Position numbers and translations under genes: made by a program. From positions 62,001 to 126,000 of the forward strand of contig JAEQBH010004571.1 of NCBI GenBank assembly GCA_016808115.1: 64,000 bases of DNA, given 5' to 3'. The notes beneath the pieces were generated by a model. The model saw nothing but the letters and a program-made list of their open reading frames with translations. It was not told the DNA's origin and searched no databases. Origin of the DNA: Tetrastigma voinierianum. Lineage: Eukaryota > Streptophyta > Magnoliopsida > Vitales > Vitaceae. Positions 1-11,844 of this stretch are shown here, piece after piece (position 1 is the stretch's first letter; every line of letters starts with the position of its first letter).

Positions 1-456
1 GACTTTAGAGGCTTAGAGAGGTGTTAAACATAATTACTAACTACAATAAATAACACGGCCACATGGGGCCTAAACTTGGTTTTCCCAAGCTGTTTTTCTT
101 CTATCAGGGAGTCACATTAAGGTTTTAACTTCTTGTTGTTTCAGCTAAAATAAAACAAAGATAAATAGCAACTCCAAACCGTTTTCTAAAAATAGTTTTT
201 CAAAAATAAAGCTGATGCGTCTTTTAGTAGGAAGCAGCATGTAGCGAAAAATGCGAGGTGCGATTCTCAATATAATGATTCATTGCAAAATAAACTCTCT
301 TTCTTTATTCTCCCTACATATAAGACACTTTTCACCTTCCAAGGATTTTAAGGTTTTTATGGTTAAAGAGTGGAAGAATTTTAGAGTTCTTAAGATTTGA
401 CAAGTTTTTCTTTCCCTTTGAATAAGAACAATGACTTAAGGTAAAAGAGAGGCTAG
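1..456. other. AT-rich intergenic DNA, no gene seen
   Basis: Nothing in this stretch looks coding on either strand: stops are frequent in all frames and no protein family is recognisable. Base composition is AT-rich and typical of plant intergenic DNA. The last eight bases, 449-456, form the left target-site duplication of the MITE that follows. Confidence 0.5.
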
Positions 457-825
457 TAGGGGTGTAAACGAGTCAAACTAGTTGAGTTTGACTCGTAGAA
501 TACTCATATTCAATTCAAGAGTAATCCCGGTCGAGTTAAAATAGTTTGAGTAAGCACATTGAAAGTCGAGTTCGAATATCATGATCTTGACTCGAGCCCC
601 TCTTGCGAGTTTGTCAGGTTTCTTATGTTAATCGAGTCGAGGTTTGAGTATAATTATTTATAGTTTTAATTAATTGACTTTTTATCGATTGGGGAGTTTG
701 AATAAGTTTATTTCAATGCCGAGGTTGAGTTTGAGCGTCTAAAAAACGATCGAATTCGAGGGTCGAGTTTTTAATAGAGTTAAGTTAGAGCTTAACACAT
801 ATCGGTCGACTTAATTACATCCTTA
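457..825. mobile_element. hAT-like non-autonomous DNA transposon (MITE), 369 bp
   Basis: The element starts TAGGGGTGTAAA and ends with the imperfect inverted copy TACATCCTTA; 9 of 12 terminal bases match as an inverted repeat. It is flanked by an 8-bp near-duplication, GAGGCTAG at 449-456 and GAGGCCCG at 826-833 (6 of 8). An 8-bp duplication with a TAGGG-type terminus is characteristic of hAT elements. The interior is rich in GAGTCGAG-like words on both strands and has no ORF, so it depends on a transposase from elsewhere. The imperfect duplication and termini suggest an old insertion. A chance arrangement of repeats is possible but less likely. Confidence 0.6.
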
Positions 826-1173
826 GAGGCCCGTGTTTTTTTTCTCTCCCCATGAGGTAAGGCAGAAAATGAGGTGAGGGCCAAGGGTCAATTGTATCTT
901 GTCACAAAATTTGCTACTGAAACTGCATGTATTTATAATTAAGTGGTAAATAACAGATGTTTTAATCATTTAGGGTTTTTACTTTTATTTTTTAATGCTT
1001 CGTTGCATCTTATCAAAATTCCCCCTACTTTTTAAAACATTTATTCTAAGGTCTAAACCTGTATTATTTTTAAAATAAAAAAATGTTGATGAAAATTGCT
1101 GAGAAAGTTCTACAATGGGTAGGTTTTCTCTTTGGCCGCCAGCTAGGCGCTAGCTGTTTAAAGCCCCACCCTT

Positions 1174-1318
1174 GAATTTTGTGTCACAAATTTTCCTACA
1201 TGTTTTTTATTTCTCTATATATTTTCTTGGCCGACACATATTATTATTGAATTTACCAGCTATATTTATATATCTTGACCATATTAAAACTGAAAATGAT
1301 TGAATAGCTGTCTCTACT
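1174..1318 (+). repeat. 145-bp direct repeat, copy 1
   Basis: This block matches 1400-1546 over its whole length with scattered substitutions. Both contain the words CCAGCTATATTTATATATCT and CTGAAAATGATT and end in AGCTGTCTCTACTT. The copies are separated by 81 bp that include an A-tract. No ORF or transposon terminus is visible, so this looks like a local duplication of non-coding DNA. Confidence 0.75.
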
Positions 1319-1399
1319 TTAATTTAAAGTAAATGTAATGTTTTTCAAACTATTTCCCAATAATTAAAAAAAAAAAAAACCTAAATACGTCCAAACTCT

Positions 1400-1546
1400 G
1401 AATTTTGAGTCACAGATTTTTCCTATATGTTTTTGTTTTCTTTATATATGTTCTTGGCGGACATATAATATTATTGAATTTGCCAGCTATATTTATATAT
1501 CTTGACCATAATAAAACTGAAAATGATTTAATAGCTGTCTCTACTT
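1400..1546 (+). repeat. 145-bp direct repeat, copy 2
   Basis: Second copy of the block at 1174-1318, with one or two small indels and about a dozen substitutions by eye. The divergence points to an old duplication. Confidence 0.75.
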
Positions 1547-2924
1547 CACCATAGCAGACGTGATTATGACTCAACTCAATGCACCATTCCCTAATTGAAT
1601 AAACGTGAAAAGACTCAAGTCAACGCTTCAACGGTTAATGACACGTGGACATTGATTATTGGATATGTGTGATGAAATTTAGATTATGAAATGATGGAAA
1701 AAAGGTTACATCTTGAGATTGCTTTCTTATTTTTTTTTATATAATACTCTGTTCTTCTGTCATACTTGAGTACGAGACATTTTGTGCACCCATCCTCCGT
1801 TTTTTTAAATAATATCATTTAAAAAATAAGTTTAAATAATATCATTGATGAGTAGTGAGGTCAATATGGGCTTCTTTGGTTTTTTTTTTTAAAACATAGA
1901 GTACACTAAAAATTATATTTTTTAAAAATCATTTTTGTTTTTTGAATTTAATGTTTTTAATTTTTTTTTATGTTTTTTAGAAAAAAAACCTGGAAACCAA
2001 TTTTTTGTTTTTTCAGAATAAAAAACAAAATTTAAAAATTGTAAAACAAAATAATCTTTTTTATGCTTTTCAAAACAAAAAAATGGAAACCAAGTTCTTG
2101 TTTTATTGAGAACAAAAAACAGTTTTCGAAAATAGTAAAACAAAACGGGCCGTGTGCTGATTTCCAAATGGATATTTGTAGCAAGTTGTGCAAAACATGA
2201 CCACCATTATCACCTTGGTAGAGAGAGAGAGGAAGGAGAGAAAAGGAGGGAAGAGAGAGAGGAGCATCCAGCCCTTAATACACTAATTAAAGACTATGAG
2301 TAAATATGATTTTGTATAATGAAGGCCTAATTGATATCTAGCAAAGGCTTTGAAGGAATCCTATTGTGCCAACTGAAGCTTTGATGTAGATGATAATAAT
2401 TCAAAAATAAAAAAATAAAGAAGAACTCATATAAATATGTACGAGGTTTTAACGTAGTTTAGGCGTGATAGCATATTCGTGAATAGAGAATGCTACGATA
2501 TACGATATAAAATTTTATAGATGTAGAAACAACTGTCTGATTGGGTTCAAGAAATCATATGTTTATAAATTCTTTGTAATAATCTGTGAAACAGCAAAAC
2601 TAGCTCCATGGGGTATTCTTGTTTTCATATCTATAAACCCTTATAAGCATTCTGAGTTCATCCTACTCTGCATAGCTTTTTCCTTCATGACCCGAAATAT
2701 TTATAGTGATATTCCTAAATACTTTTATTATTCTATAAGGAAGCCTAATAATACAATAATATAACAACCTAAGCATTATCTTATAAAATATTCTTTACAA
2801 ATAGTAATTAATACTAATTAGGAATTTGAGACATATTCCAATAATCTTTGATAAAATTTCATCATTAGCTTCACCTTGAACCGAAATTCTTTTTTGTCTT
2901 CATCTTGTGTGCTTTGAAATATTT
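1547..2924. other. AT-rich intergenic DNA with low-complexity tracts
   Basis: There is no supportable gene. From about 1880 to 2150 the sequence is a T-rich then A-rich block built from repeated GTTTT/AAAAC words, and its small open frames are composition artefacts. At 2221-2264 there is a 44-nt pure purine (GA-rich) tract. From about 2400 to 2920 the DNA is AT-rich with no recognisable protein similarity. Confidence 0.5.
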
Positions 2925-3240
2925 TGTAACACCCCAAATTATACTCTGACAATTTTATAACATGTTGAGGGTGTAATACAAGCTAAAAGTTAAAGTTTTC
3001 GGGAATAATAATGCTAAAAATAAAATAAATTAGTAATTTATCAATTAAGGACCCAAATGTCCTAAGATCATAAGACTATATGCCCAATTAGAATATATGA
3101 GAAAAGCATGTGTAAATGAAAGAGAATAGGAGAACTTAAATGCAAAAATGGGTAATAAATCACAAAATCCATTTACCAAACATGGCCTTAGCCATGTAAG
3201 TGGATAAGACCACATTTGGTCATTGCAATTTGAACAATTG
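2925..3240 (+). repeat. 5' end of a chromovirus LTR (fragment)
   Basis: The block begins TGTAACACCCCAAATTATAC and continues with an AAAATTTGTA-poor, AT-rich stretch. Its order resembles the LTR start of E2 at 11850 and, reversed, of E1 at 21896. It stops abruptly where the LTR of element J begins at 3241. I read it as the first 316 bp of an older LTR cut by the J insertion; the remainder is not found, because the right end of J is itself lost. Confidence 0.5.
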
Positions 3241-5906
3241 TGTAGCACCCTTTCAGAAGCCCGACCCGTTTAGCGGTCGAGGCTGATCAGGGTTGCTCTA
3301 ATGTCAACTCGATCGCGCCTCGAAATCATTTATCAAAAACACGTCGTAGCGTTACACTTTAATTGACATAAAATTCTTTTCAAATATGCAGAAGCGTTTT
3401 TAAAGGGGTAAGCCCATTTCATTTCATTCATGCAAAAGTATAATTACTATAAAGGCATATCAAGCCTTTTTCCAAATAATTACAAAATAGATATTAGAGT
3501 TGAATTGTTTTACAAAATGTCAATGTTCAAAAAGAGATATAGGTGGTGCATATGTCGGAACATATTCCATAATTATTTAACATGACTCGACGCTCCTCAA
3601 TCTTACTTCGCTCTTGTTCGATCGGTACTTGCGCATGGGCTAAACACACGCTAAGCATTTTCATGCTTAGTGGTTCCTATCTGAAATTCATTCTCGGTTT
3701 TAGTTTAAATCCGTCATGCATTTTCCTGATACTCTTTTCATTTCAATTCGCAATCATGCTTTTCAATTCCAAATTTGTCACAATCACCGAATCAATTCAG
3801 ATTCGGTTATGCCCTTAATAAATTTAACCTATGTTTTCGATATACATGATATCGGAATCATGTGTGATCGGATTGAGGCACACGGGCGGTATAAAAAAAC
3901 GGTTTTATAACCGATCTGCGGTCCACTATCTTTGTGGCGGTTATTTAAAAAATCAATTAGTGAACACTATCGATACGGTCTCACTAGATTGTTGATCGAA
4001 GTGACACTTCAATACAATCGTTCGCAGTACTGCTATTTTGACTCCTATTGGTATACCAATCTATCCTTCATACGAACTAAACGGTTAACATTCAATTAAG
4101 GGTGTTCAAATATTTTATAGCAACATATAGTACAATATGTACATTTGTATAAATGGTTCATTTTCAATCTTTGCGTACGGTTTTCGTTTGCAAACATTTA
4201 TGATCAATTTCTTAGTCAGTTAAACAATTGATATGTTTTTTGCATCGTTTAGAGCAAAATAGTTCGAATCTTGAAACAGAATAGGAGAAAGATAGAGAAC
4301 AAACCAAAATCGTCGCTTTGATTCCGATCTTGAATCTCGACTTAATCTGGGCTTTTCTCTCGTCAGCCTATTCAAATACAATGACAATCACATATTGATA
4401 GGTTATTCTGGAGTTTTTGGTCAGGGTTTATGTCTACCCGATACCCCTTCACTTGAAAAATTTTCTGGGGACACATGAGCCATAATTTGCTCATGTTTCC
4501 TTCAAGAAAATTTTATCTCTATGAGTCTATTTTTATTAGGAATTGGAATCATCTCATTTGGATCACCAAAACTCAAGTTACGGCATTTTAATGCCAAATT
4601 GGTCGATATGACTCTGGTTACCTCATTCCCAATTTCAGGGGTCTTAACTCCATAAATTGGTAATGGTTTCTCCTACTCATTTTAAGTTATGGTTCTAAGG
4701 TTTCTTCTCCAATTGAAATCATCCAATTTGAATCAACAAAACTCAAGTTATTGCATTTTACATATAAACTACTCCAATTTGCAAAGCATAATCAGACTGT
4801 TCTTACACATAGCTCCACTTTGACAAATTTATGGGCACTTTAAGTTACAATTTACAATACACTTCTTCCAAGTAAATTGTTCCCTAGAAGTATATTTTAC
4901 CCATAATTTTAAATCACTCAATTTGAATGAGTAGGCTCAACTTATGGCTAAAACACTATATGGCAATACCCAAAGCAGAGCATAACTTGTCGGCTACGAG
5001 GCTCACCTTTAAGCTGTGTTAGGGCCTTAGAATACAATTTGCTCCTGGTCCCTTCTATACATTTGTAGAACTAATTTCTTATGGTTCTTTGCAATTAAGA
5101 ATCCTTAATTTGGATAATTATAACTTAATCTATAGCCCAAAGAAACAAACGTGGCTTGACAAAATTTTGACAGCATTTATTTTGAAAACCCAACATTTTC
5201 CCTTTTTACAAACACTCCTCCAAACCAATCCAAACCAATCTAAACAATGCAAAACAATCTCAAGTTGAACTAAAACCATCCAAGAATACTTTTATACCAC
5301 ATTTGGTTTTATTGTGAAACACAAGTAAAAAGGGGGTTAGGGTTTGGTTTTTCTTACCTTAAATCCCTTTCAATCTTCAATGCCAAGCTTTCTTTTTCAA
5401 CTTGATCTCTTAAACTCTTGCTTTAATGGAGCAAGAATCACAATCTCCTTGCACACGGCGCAGCTGCCACTTCTCTCTCTCTCAAACCGTTTTGCTCAAA
5501 ATAGGCTTCAAGACCACTTTTGGTCTTAAATATCCCATGTCACATAAGGCTTTGTTGCTTCTTTAAAATCCCATTTTGGGTTTAAGTTCTCCTAATTGCT
5601 AGCTTGCCCACTATTTGTCTCTATTTGCATTTAAATTCTCATTAATCACACTTAGACATTTCTTCTTTCTAACTTATGACTCTTAGGTCCTTATTTCACA
5701 ATTTCCAATTTTTGCCCTTTTTCAATTGGGTTTATTTTCGGGTTCAATTAATTTCTCATTTTAACATTTAATATTTGCATTTGGATTTTATCCATATAAT
5801 AATTTAATCAACATTCATTTAACATTCTTAGGAAAAATACTAACCAATTATACTCGGAATATATAATAAAATTATAAAAAAAATTATAGGATATTTTGAA
5901 ATTACA
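3241..5906 (-). repeat. 3' LTR of element J (2,666 bp)
   Basis: Read on the minus strand the LTR starts TGTAATTTCA at 5906, just after a purine tract, and ends GGGTGCTACA at 3241, giving the expected TG...CA ends. The sequence AATTG at 3236-3240 is the flanking half of a target-site duplication whose partner is lost. The LTR carries blocks also seen in K and D, such as a word near ACTCAAGTTAYGGCATTTT at about 4572 and 15357, and the CATGCTTAGTGGTTC block at about 3662, which K also has at about 43661. It is long, as usual for this lineage, and has no significant ORF. Confidence 0.75.
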
Positions 5907-5942
5907 ACTCTCCCCACTTAGGAAAATTTAAGTCCTCGAAAT
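5907..5942 (-). other. Polypurine tract and CGAGGAC box of element J
   Basis: On the minus strand a purine run (CCTAAGTGGGGAGAGT) directly precedes the LTR start, the position of the plus-strand primer in reverse transcription. Just upstream is TTCGAGGAC, the same box found before the polypurine tracts of D, K and N. Confidence 0.65.
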
Positions 5943-7321
5943 TTACCTTAGTCAACGATTCACGAATCACTGGCACATAGCATCGTTTCTTCACTTTCCT
6001 AAGTGGCTTCTTCGGTCTTGTGGTTTCTCCACAACACTTTGACTAACGGAATCTTCTTGTTCTGCAATTCATTCACTTCTCGAGCCAAGATCTCCACTGG
6101 CTCTTCCTCATAGGTCAAATATGGTCTTAGTTCAATTGTCTCCGAAGAGACTACATGTGACGGGTCTGATTTATACCTCCTCAGCATTGAGACATGGAAA
6201 ACATTATGGATCTTTTCCAAGTTTGGAGGTAATGCAATCGTAATACTTGTAGACCCACTTGCAATCACTTCATGAGGACGACCGTCTAGGGCTCGACTGC
6301 CATTTTCCCAAATCTCATCACCTTCTTCCAAGGCGATACTTTGAAAAACACTTTTTCGCCGATCTCATTTCCAATATCTTTTCTTTTCATATCGGCATAT
6401 GATTTTTGTCTATCGGGAGCCACCTTCAATCTTTCTTTAATCATTTTCACTTTTTCTTCAGTCTCTTATATCAAGTCGGGGCCAATCACTTTCTTTTCGC
6501 TCAATTCCGTCCAACACAACGGTGTTTTGCATTTTCTTCCATATAAAACCTCGTAAGGCGCCATTCCAATACTTGATTAGAACGTTGTACCTGGAATTCA
6601 ACTAAGGAATGTGTCCTATCGACCTAACCTCATAGTCGATCACCTGACTCCTTAACATATCTTCGAATACGAATCACTCTTTACGATTGTACATCAGTTT
6701 GTGGGTGGAATCTTTGTCTTTGGCGGTCGAACCTCTTTCAATTTTCCCCAAAATCTCGAAGTAACCAAGGATCTTGGTCTAAAATAATGGATATTGGAAT
6801 CCTATCTCGACGAGCCCATTTCGCGATGTCTGATTTCTGTAGTTTGTCGAAGTCTTGAATAATTCGGTTCTCAGCTATTAGGAAGTGGTGACTTAGTCAA
6901 TCGGTCCTATGACCTGGTAGGTCATGCTTTCTCCTTGTCAATGGTAACCCAACTACAAATTCAGCAAGTAGTCGGTCCATTTCCTTTCCGGTCGATGGTG
7001 CAATATTTCGAAGGAACTTGATGCTCTGCCTTTACCCTTTGGCAAACCAAACACTTGGTTACAAACTCTGATATATCTCTTTTCATTCCGGACCACCAGA
7101 ATGACATTTTCAAATCTTAATACATCTTTGTGCTATTGGGATGGATAGCAAAAGATCCAGTATAATCACCTCTCGAATCATTATCATTGGAATTTTTATA
7201 AACCCAGATCTTTATAATCTAAACTATCTTCATTTACTTTGTAAACTTGATTTAACCATTTCAATCGACTTACTATAGCAACCCAATTTCTCATCTTTCT
7301 TTTGTGCCTCTGGCACTCGAT
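5943..7321 (-). pseudogene. Integrase and chromodomain of element J (broken)
   Basis: The best-preserved part is 5999-6331: the integrase C-terminal GPY/F-like region followed by a chromodomain-type end with the words IHNVFHVSMLRRY, EEPVEILAREV and LVKVLWRNH. Integrase inserts the cDNA into chromosomal DNA; the chromodomain of this lineage is thought to guide it to heterochromatin. The frame ends at a TAG where the family has the Trp of the final chromodomain block, since an ESEETM word follows in frame. Upstream, 6350-7300 shows integrase core fragments, including an HPQTD-like word near 6700, with several frameshifts. The nearest relative in this window is the integrase of K at 47262-47732. 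Confidence 0.75.
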
Positions 7322-8165
7322 TCAACAAACTAGGTCCTCGCTATTAATTACGTCACTCACCAGGTACCATCGATGCAATCGACCTTGAATGGTATTCAAC
7401 GCTTGAAGCGTTTGCATTGTCTTTCTACTCAAAGCGTCGGCCACTACACTTGCCTTTCCCGGGTGATAATCAATCACGCAGTCATAATCTTTTATCAATT
7501 CCATCCATCTCCGTTGTCTCAAGTTAAGCTCTCGTTACGAGGGCAAATACTTAAGACTCTTATGATCGATGTGAATGAAGAACTTTTCTACATACAAGTA
7601 GTATCTCCAAATTTTCAACGCAAAAACAATTGCGGCTAATTCCAGATCATGTGTGGGATAGTTCTTTTCATGCGCCTTCAACTGTCTTGAAGCATAGGCT
7701 ACCACTTTACCCTCTTCCATTAGGACACATCCAAATCCATTTAGTGAAGCGTCACTAAAGATCACATAATCCTTCTCGCCGAGGTCGGTAGTAAGAATCG
7801 AATACCGGTTAAGTGCTTCGGCTTATCAAAACCTTTGACATTCTTCACTTCATTCAAATTTCACATTTTCTAGACGGTCTGCGTCATTGAGGTGCGATCA
7901 TCAGCTCCCATAAAATCTTCTAGTAACCATAATGGGTCCCGAGGAAACTACACACCTCTATGACATCTCACGATTGGTTTCCATTCGGTAAATACCCTCT
8001 CTTCCTTGGATCGCAATTCCTTCTTTTGATACAAGGTGTCTAGAAAGGACACTTTTCGACAAAATTCATTTGCTCAATTTTGCATATAACTTTTCCTCTT
8101 TCTGAGGTTTAGCACTACATGAAGGTGCGTATCATGATTTTCATGATTCTTTAAATACAAAGAAT
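7322..8165 (-). pseudogene. Reverse transcriptase C-terminal part and RNase H of element J (broken)
   Basis: On the minus strand 7535-7765 encodes the RNase H start: FSDAS with the first catalytic Asp, then GCVLMEEGKVVAYASRQL, a histidine/tyrosine block and the HIDHKSLKYL region. 7322-7522 continues with MRQRRWMELIKDYD and the DALSRK end. From 7766 to about 8165 the RT thumb region is readable in short pieces (SFLG, KLYAKLS-like words) across several frames. A TGA at 7850-7852 stands where a Trp is expected. RNase H removes the RNA strand during cDNA synthesis. The palm motif is absent because the element is cut at about 8165. Confidence 0.75.
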
Positions 8166-8955
8166 ATGGTACGCCGAACCTTCACGACAAAAGCGATCCG
8201 CATACGGTCGGAAAGACATGATTCGGTAAGTCCGACAAGCGTCGGTGCATGGGGCCTTAGTGAGGTAATAATGCAGGTTACCTAGCCCACGAGTTCGCCT
8301 TCGCCCCAGGCACGAAAGAGAGCGAGATAGGAAGCGAACTCGACAAACTAAAGTAAATTTGGCGTTGGGTTGGAAAGGCTTAGAGTGGATTGAGCGAGCA
8401 TGCCCAGCGTGAGTGCACTGCCTTTTAGGAAGAGGAGATGTCTATGCTTGTCGCGAGTTCGTACCACGGATGCGAGGTGGGGTACGCGGACTCGGAGGGC
8501 AGAGTCCCACCCTCGTATTTGATGGGAAGCGTTAGGCGGTCTTCGCCCGGATGAAGGGAACTAGAGGGCCCCGGGCAATGAATTCAGTGGACTCCCCGTC
8601 CCGAGCCACGATGATTAGCCGGTTTTGGAAGGCGCCCCCAATGGGGTTAGCGCGCCTGGGAGGATCAAACTAGAGATCCCAATGTTAGCTGACGAAGGGG
8701 TGGGGAGGTTCCCCCTCGGGGTAAGCTGCTGCCGCTACCCAGCTGGGACCCCAGCGGAATCTGCAGGTATCTAGCGGGAGAAGACCGCGGCCAGGTCTTT
8801 GTTGTGTGTGCACATATGTTCTCCTTATGAGAGGATCCACCCTCAACGGGCATGGTTGCCCCTGATATAAAGGGTGCTCGGGAGATCGTGACCAGAGGCC
8901 CGGCTTTAGCAGGTGGGGAGCCTCGGGTTCTTATATGCCGCGACCTTTATTCTAA
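8166..8955. other. GC-rich left end of element A, no ORF assigned
   Basis: About 790 bp of GC-rich sequence lies between the RT remnant of J and the antisense ORF of A. Position and composition would fit either the upstream part of the antisense gene or a truncated 3' LTR. I could not find a second copy in the window to test this. A 62-codon minus-strand frame at 8665-8853 has no recognisable features and I do not call it. Confidence 0.4.
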
Positions 8956-9855
8956 TTACTCAGAAGTATCGGTGGCGACCCGCCTGGTAGTATTCCATCC
9001 ACGTTCGAATCTATGAATAAGGAGGCTTTCCAGTCTGTGGATGAGGACGTGATGTTCATTTGTAACCATCATTTTCACTTAGATCATTCAGCGGTACGTC
9101 TTCGCTGTTTATTACATTTGGTAATTTCGTTCTAACTTCTCCTTTGCAGGCTATGATGGTCATCCGAAATATGGCCCGCTAACATAGGGAATTTCGGTCT
9201 TGGCTAGATGACACCTAGAGATTGCGGCTTTATGCTCAATCAGCTGTGTCTAAGCATCAGGCCTTGGATGCTTCTTTGACAGCGGAATCTAAAGTTGAAA
9301 GCTTAGTTTAGTAAGAGAAGCTAAAATTTAGTCTGAAGAAGATTGAGCAGGCGGAGAAAGAAAGGGAAAGAGCAAAATGTAGGCTAGAATTTATGACTCG
9401 TCATGAGTTGTAGCATGACGAGCGAGAAGCGAGACGAAAGATGACTTAGTAGGGTAGAGATGCCTTGGAGGTTGCAGAGGAAGACGAGCACGGGTCGGAG
9501 GCTGAGGTTTCCCATTTGACGATTGAGCGCATGTTGCTCTTACTGGATCTCGAGGCATCGGGGTTGAATCTGCTTTTCAATCCCAGAGGAAATCGCTGCA
9601 ACCCTTGACGAGATTTTCGCTTATGGCTACGAATGCTGTGTGTTCAAACATGGCATCCGCGGTGACCAGCCAAGGATTCTGGATTGCATGCCTAAATCTG
9701 TCGACCCACTTCCTCTAGAGTTTTTTGTGAATGCGGGTGCCCCTAGCCCAACGGCCAGTCGAAGCGAGTGCAATTTTATCGGCTGGCTTGACCAGAAGGA
9801 TTCGATTGGAGGGTGTGGTCGGCGTGGGAGTAGGGCTAACTTTTTCCCCTATTAA
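8956..9855 (+). pseudogene. Antisense ORF (aORF) of element A, two exons, broken
   Basis: This gene lies downstream of pol and on the opposite strand. Exon 1 is open from 8956 to 9093 and contains the word AFQSVDEDVMFICN. A GT at 9094 and an AG at 9148-9149 bound a 56-bp intron, and both exons are in phase 0. Exon 2 starts with an IRNMA word and has a charged, coiled-coil-like stretch (EQAEKERERAK) broken by stops at 9180 and 9216, a TAG TAA pair at 9309-9314, and more. After a frameshift the end is readable from about 9610: YGYECCVFK, then DCMPKSVDPLPLEFFVN. Element B carries the same end (DGMP..LPPEFF) and the same acceptor site. Surveys of Tat-lineage elements describe such extra ORFs; their function is unknown. 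A 56-bp intron is short for a plant, so part may be deleted. Confidence 0.65.
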
Positions 9856-10059
9856 TTTTGGTTATTTTAGGAGATTTTTGTAAGGGGCGTTGTTTTACCA
9901 CCATAATACATATTATTCCTTGTAATCTTTGGCGCTTTTTAGCGCATTTTAATGAGATACGGAAGTGCTAGCAGAATGTGAGTCATGTTTGATAAAAATC
10001 CCTGCATGGCTACAGCCATGTCTAGGCTCCCATTTTATTTTATTTTGAATATGTCTACA

Positions 10060-10520
10060 GGCTAACAACCATGGTTGGGCTTTCTCTAGGTGTCAGTAGG
10101 GCAACAACCGTGTTTGGGTTCTTTTATGTATTAGCAGGACATCAACCATGTTTGGACTTTTTATTTTTTATTTTTTTATTTCTTTATTTTTTATGTGCTA
10201 GTAGAACCTCCCGACCATGTAAGTTTTTATGTGCCGGTGAGCGCCAGCTATGCGGACTTTTTAGAATACGATGGGATAGCATGTTTGGACTTTAGAGAAT
10301 ACCCGACGGGACAACAACCACATCTGGACTTGCAGGATGCAGTGGAATGACTGACCATATATGGACTTATAGAATGCCAACATAACAACGACCATATCAC
10401 AGAACTTTTGATGCTCTTGGGAGATTGACAAACCATATTTGGACTTTTAGAATGCCGGAATGGAGACCCATTCTTATGCTCTGGACTTTTAGAATGAAAC
10501 AGCGTAGGTTTTAAGAGGAA
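10060..10520. repeat. Degenerate tandem repeat in the 3' untranslated region of element A
   Basis: The words ACCATGTTTGGACTTTT and TTAGAATGCCGG recur at irregular spacing between the integrase end and the antisense ORF. The place and the word pattern correspond to the clean 36-bp array of element B at 55462-55713, in opposite orientation. The array here has been blurred by indels and a T-rich expansion near 10160-10195. Tandem repeats in this part of Tat/Ogre-lineage elements are a known source of satellite DNA. Confidence 0.55.
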
Positions 10521-10562
10521 ATGTGTAAGGATAATCTTTATTGTGATAATCTCTCGAAAATT

Positions 10563-11844
10563 ACCTTCTTGATAATATTTCTTAAGATGCATGGCGTTCC
10601 ACATCTTGGGAACAGTAGTCCCGTTTGGTTTGCTCAATGCATAAGATCCGACTGTCCCTACTCGAACCACCATGTATGGTCCTTCCCAGTTAGCTTGGAA
10701 CTTCCCGTCTACTGGGTTGGCCGTGTTTTCAAAGACCCTTCTTAAGACTAACTCCCCGGCTTTGAATGTATGCAACTTTACACGCCGGTTGTCTGAAGTT
10801 TCCGACCTCCATTGAGCATGATGTATGTTTCCTTGTAGTTTCCGGAGTTGTCACATTGTGTTTAGGTCTTTGGTTATGGCTTCGGCATTTGCTTCCTCAG
10901 GAATTTATGTCCGAATGGTGGGCATCCCGATTTATGTGGGGATGATAGCCTTTATCTAGTATGTAAGGGCGAATAGTGATTCCCTCGTCGGCTTCCGACT
11001 GGTTGTTCTGTAGGCCCATAATACTCCTAGTAGTTCTTCTACCCACTTTCTGTCGATTGAATGTAGGCATTTTTTAGTTATTAGGAGTGTTTATTAGAAA
11101 CCCACTTTGGCCCGGATTGCTTTGCGGATGCAGCGGGGTCGATCTGAGGTTTTGATTTTCAATTCGTTGCAAAAGTTCCTATATACCCGGCTATCGAATT
11201 AAGACCCATTGTTTATTACAATCGATTGGGGTATTCCGAACTTGTAGACAATGTTCTTCCATATAAACTAAATGACCTCTTTACATCTTGATGGATCTGA
11301 GGCTTTAGCCTCTATCCATTTGTTGAAGTGGTGATGCGACCCGATGGCTTCTTACGGCCCAGGGCGTGGCGGGGGCTAGTATGCCCAATGCCCCACTAAG
11401 CGAGAAGGGCGGGGGCTTGTTATGGTTGTTAAATTTTAGGCCGGGAGCTTTGAGATAAAGACCTTTGTCGTGGCATGATCACCCCTTCCTAACATGGCGG
11501 CGACATCCACATTGCATGGTTAGCCTTGGGGTATAGGCTACATCTGCCTTGGCGTCTACGCTTGGATGATTTCCGCGTATCCCGTTGCCGGGTTACGCTA
11601 ATATGCATCCTTCTTGGTAAGTGAGAGGCACTTAAGATAGGGCCCACCCAGGGACCGCTTATATAGCTGACCATTAATGAGGGAGAACCGAGCTGCTTGG
11701 ACTTAGATCTTGTGGGCTTGACTTTGTTATGCGCGGTTCCCTCGAACTCGAATGCGGTATTAGGTCATCTAAGAAAGAATTTGTTTCGTCCCCATTTCAT
11801 TCACAGGTTGGTAGTGATGACGACTCTGGTTAATTAGTACATGG
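10563..11844 (-). pseudogene. Integrase of element A (Tat lineage, broken)
   Basis: Reading on the minus strand from 11844, fragments follow the order expected for a Tat-type integrase: an INGQLYKRSLGGPYLKCL block near 11690-11630, a decayed zinc-finger region, the core word FNKWIEA near 11330, and NELKIK and WVEEL words. The GPY/F-like C-terminus at 10563-10775 carries ELVLRRV, NWEGPY and WNAMHLKKYYQ. The last segment is the best preserved and is open beyond the usual end into the tandem region. At least four frameshifts and several stops are present. The upstream break at 11844 is the E2 insertion, so the RNase H continues at 22836. Element B holds the same domain at about 54250-55374. Confidence 0.75.

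Larger units (their letters stand above)
3241..8165 (-). mobile_element. Element J: 3' half of a Tekay/Del-like chromovirus
   Basis: In minus orientation the order is reverse transcriptase C-terminal part, RNase H, integrase, chromodomain, polypurine tract and 3' LTR. That is the layout of a Ty3/gypsy chromovirus. The integrase and chromodomain end most closely resembles element K here (shared motif IHNVFHVSMLRRY). The gag, protease, first part of RT, primer binding site and 5' LTR are missing. The remaining end at about 8165 abuts the GC-rich tail of element A, still inside the RT. Every coding segment is broken by stops and frameshifts, so the element is a relic. Confidence 0.75.

Noticed and set aside
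1922..2167. 81-codon ORF on the minus strand
   Set aside because: It is a product of repeated A/T words; the residues are almost all Phe, Lys, Asn and Tyr, with internal repetition.
8665..8853. 62-codon minus-strand ORF in GC-rich DNA
   Set aside because: GC-rich DNA opens frames by chance; no motif and no second copy.
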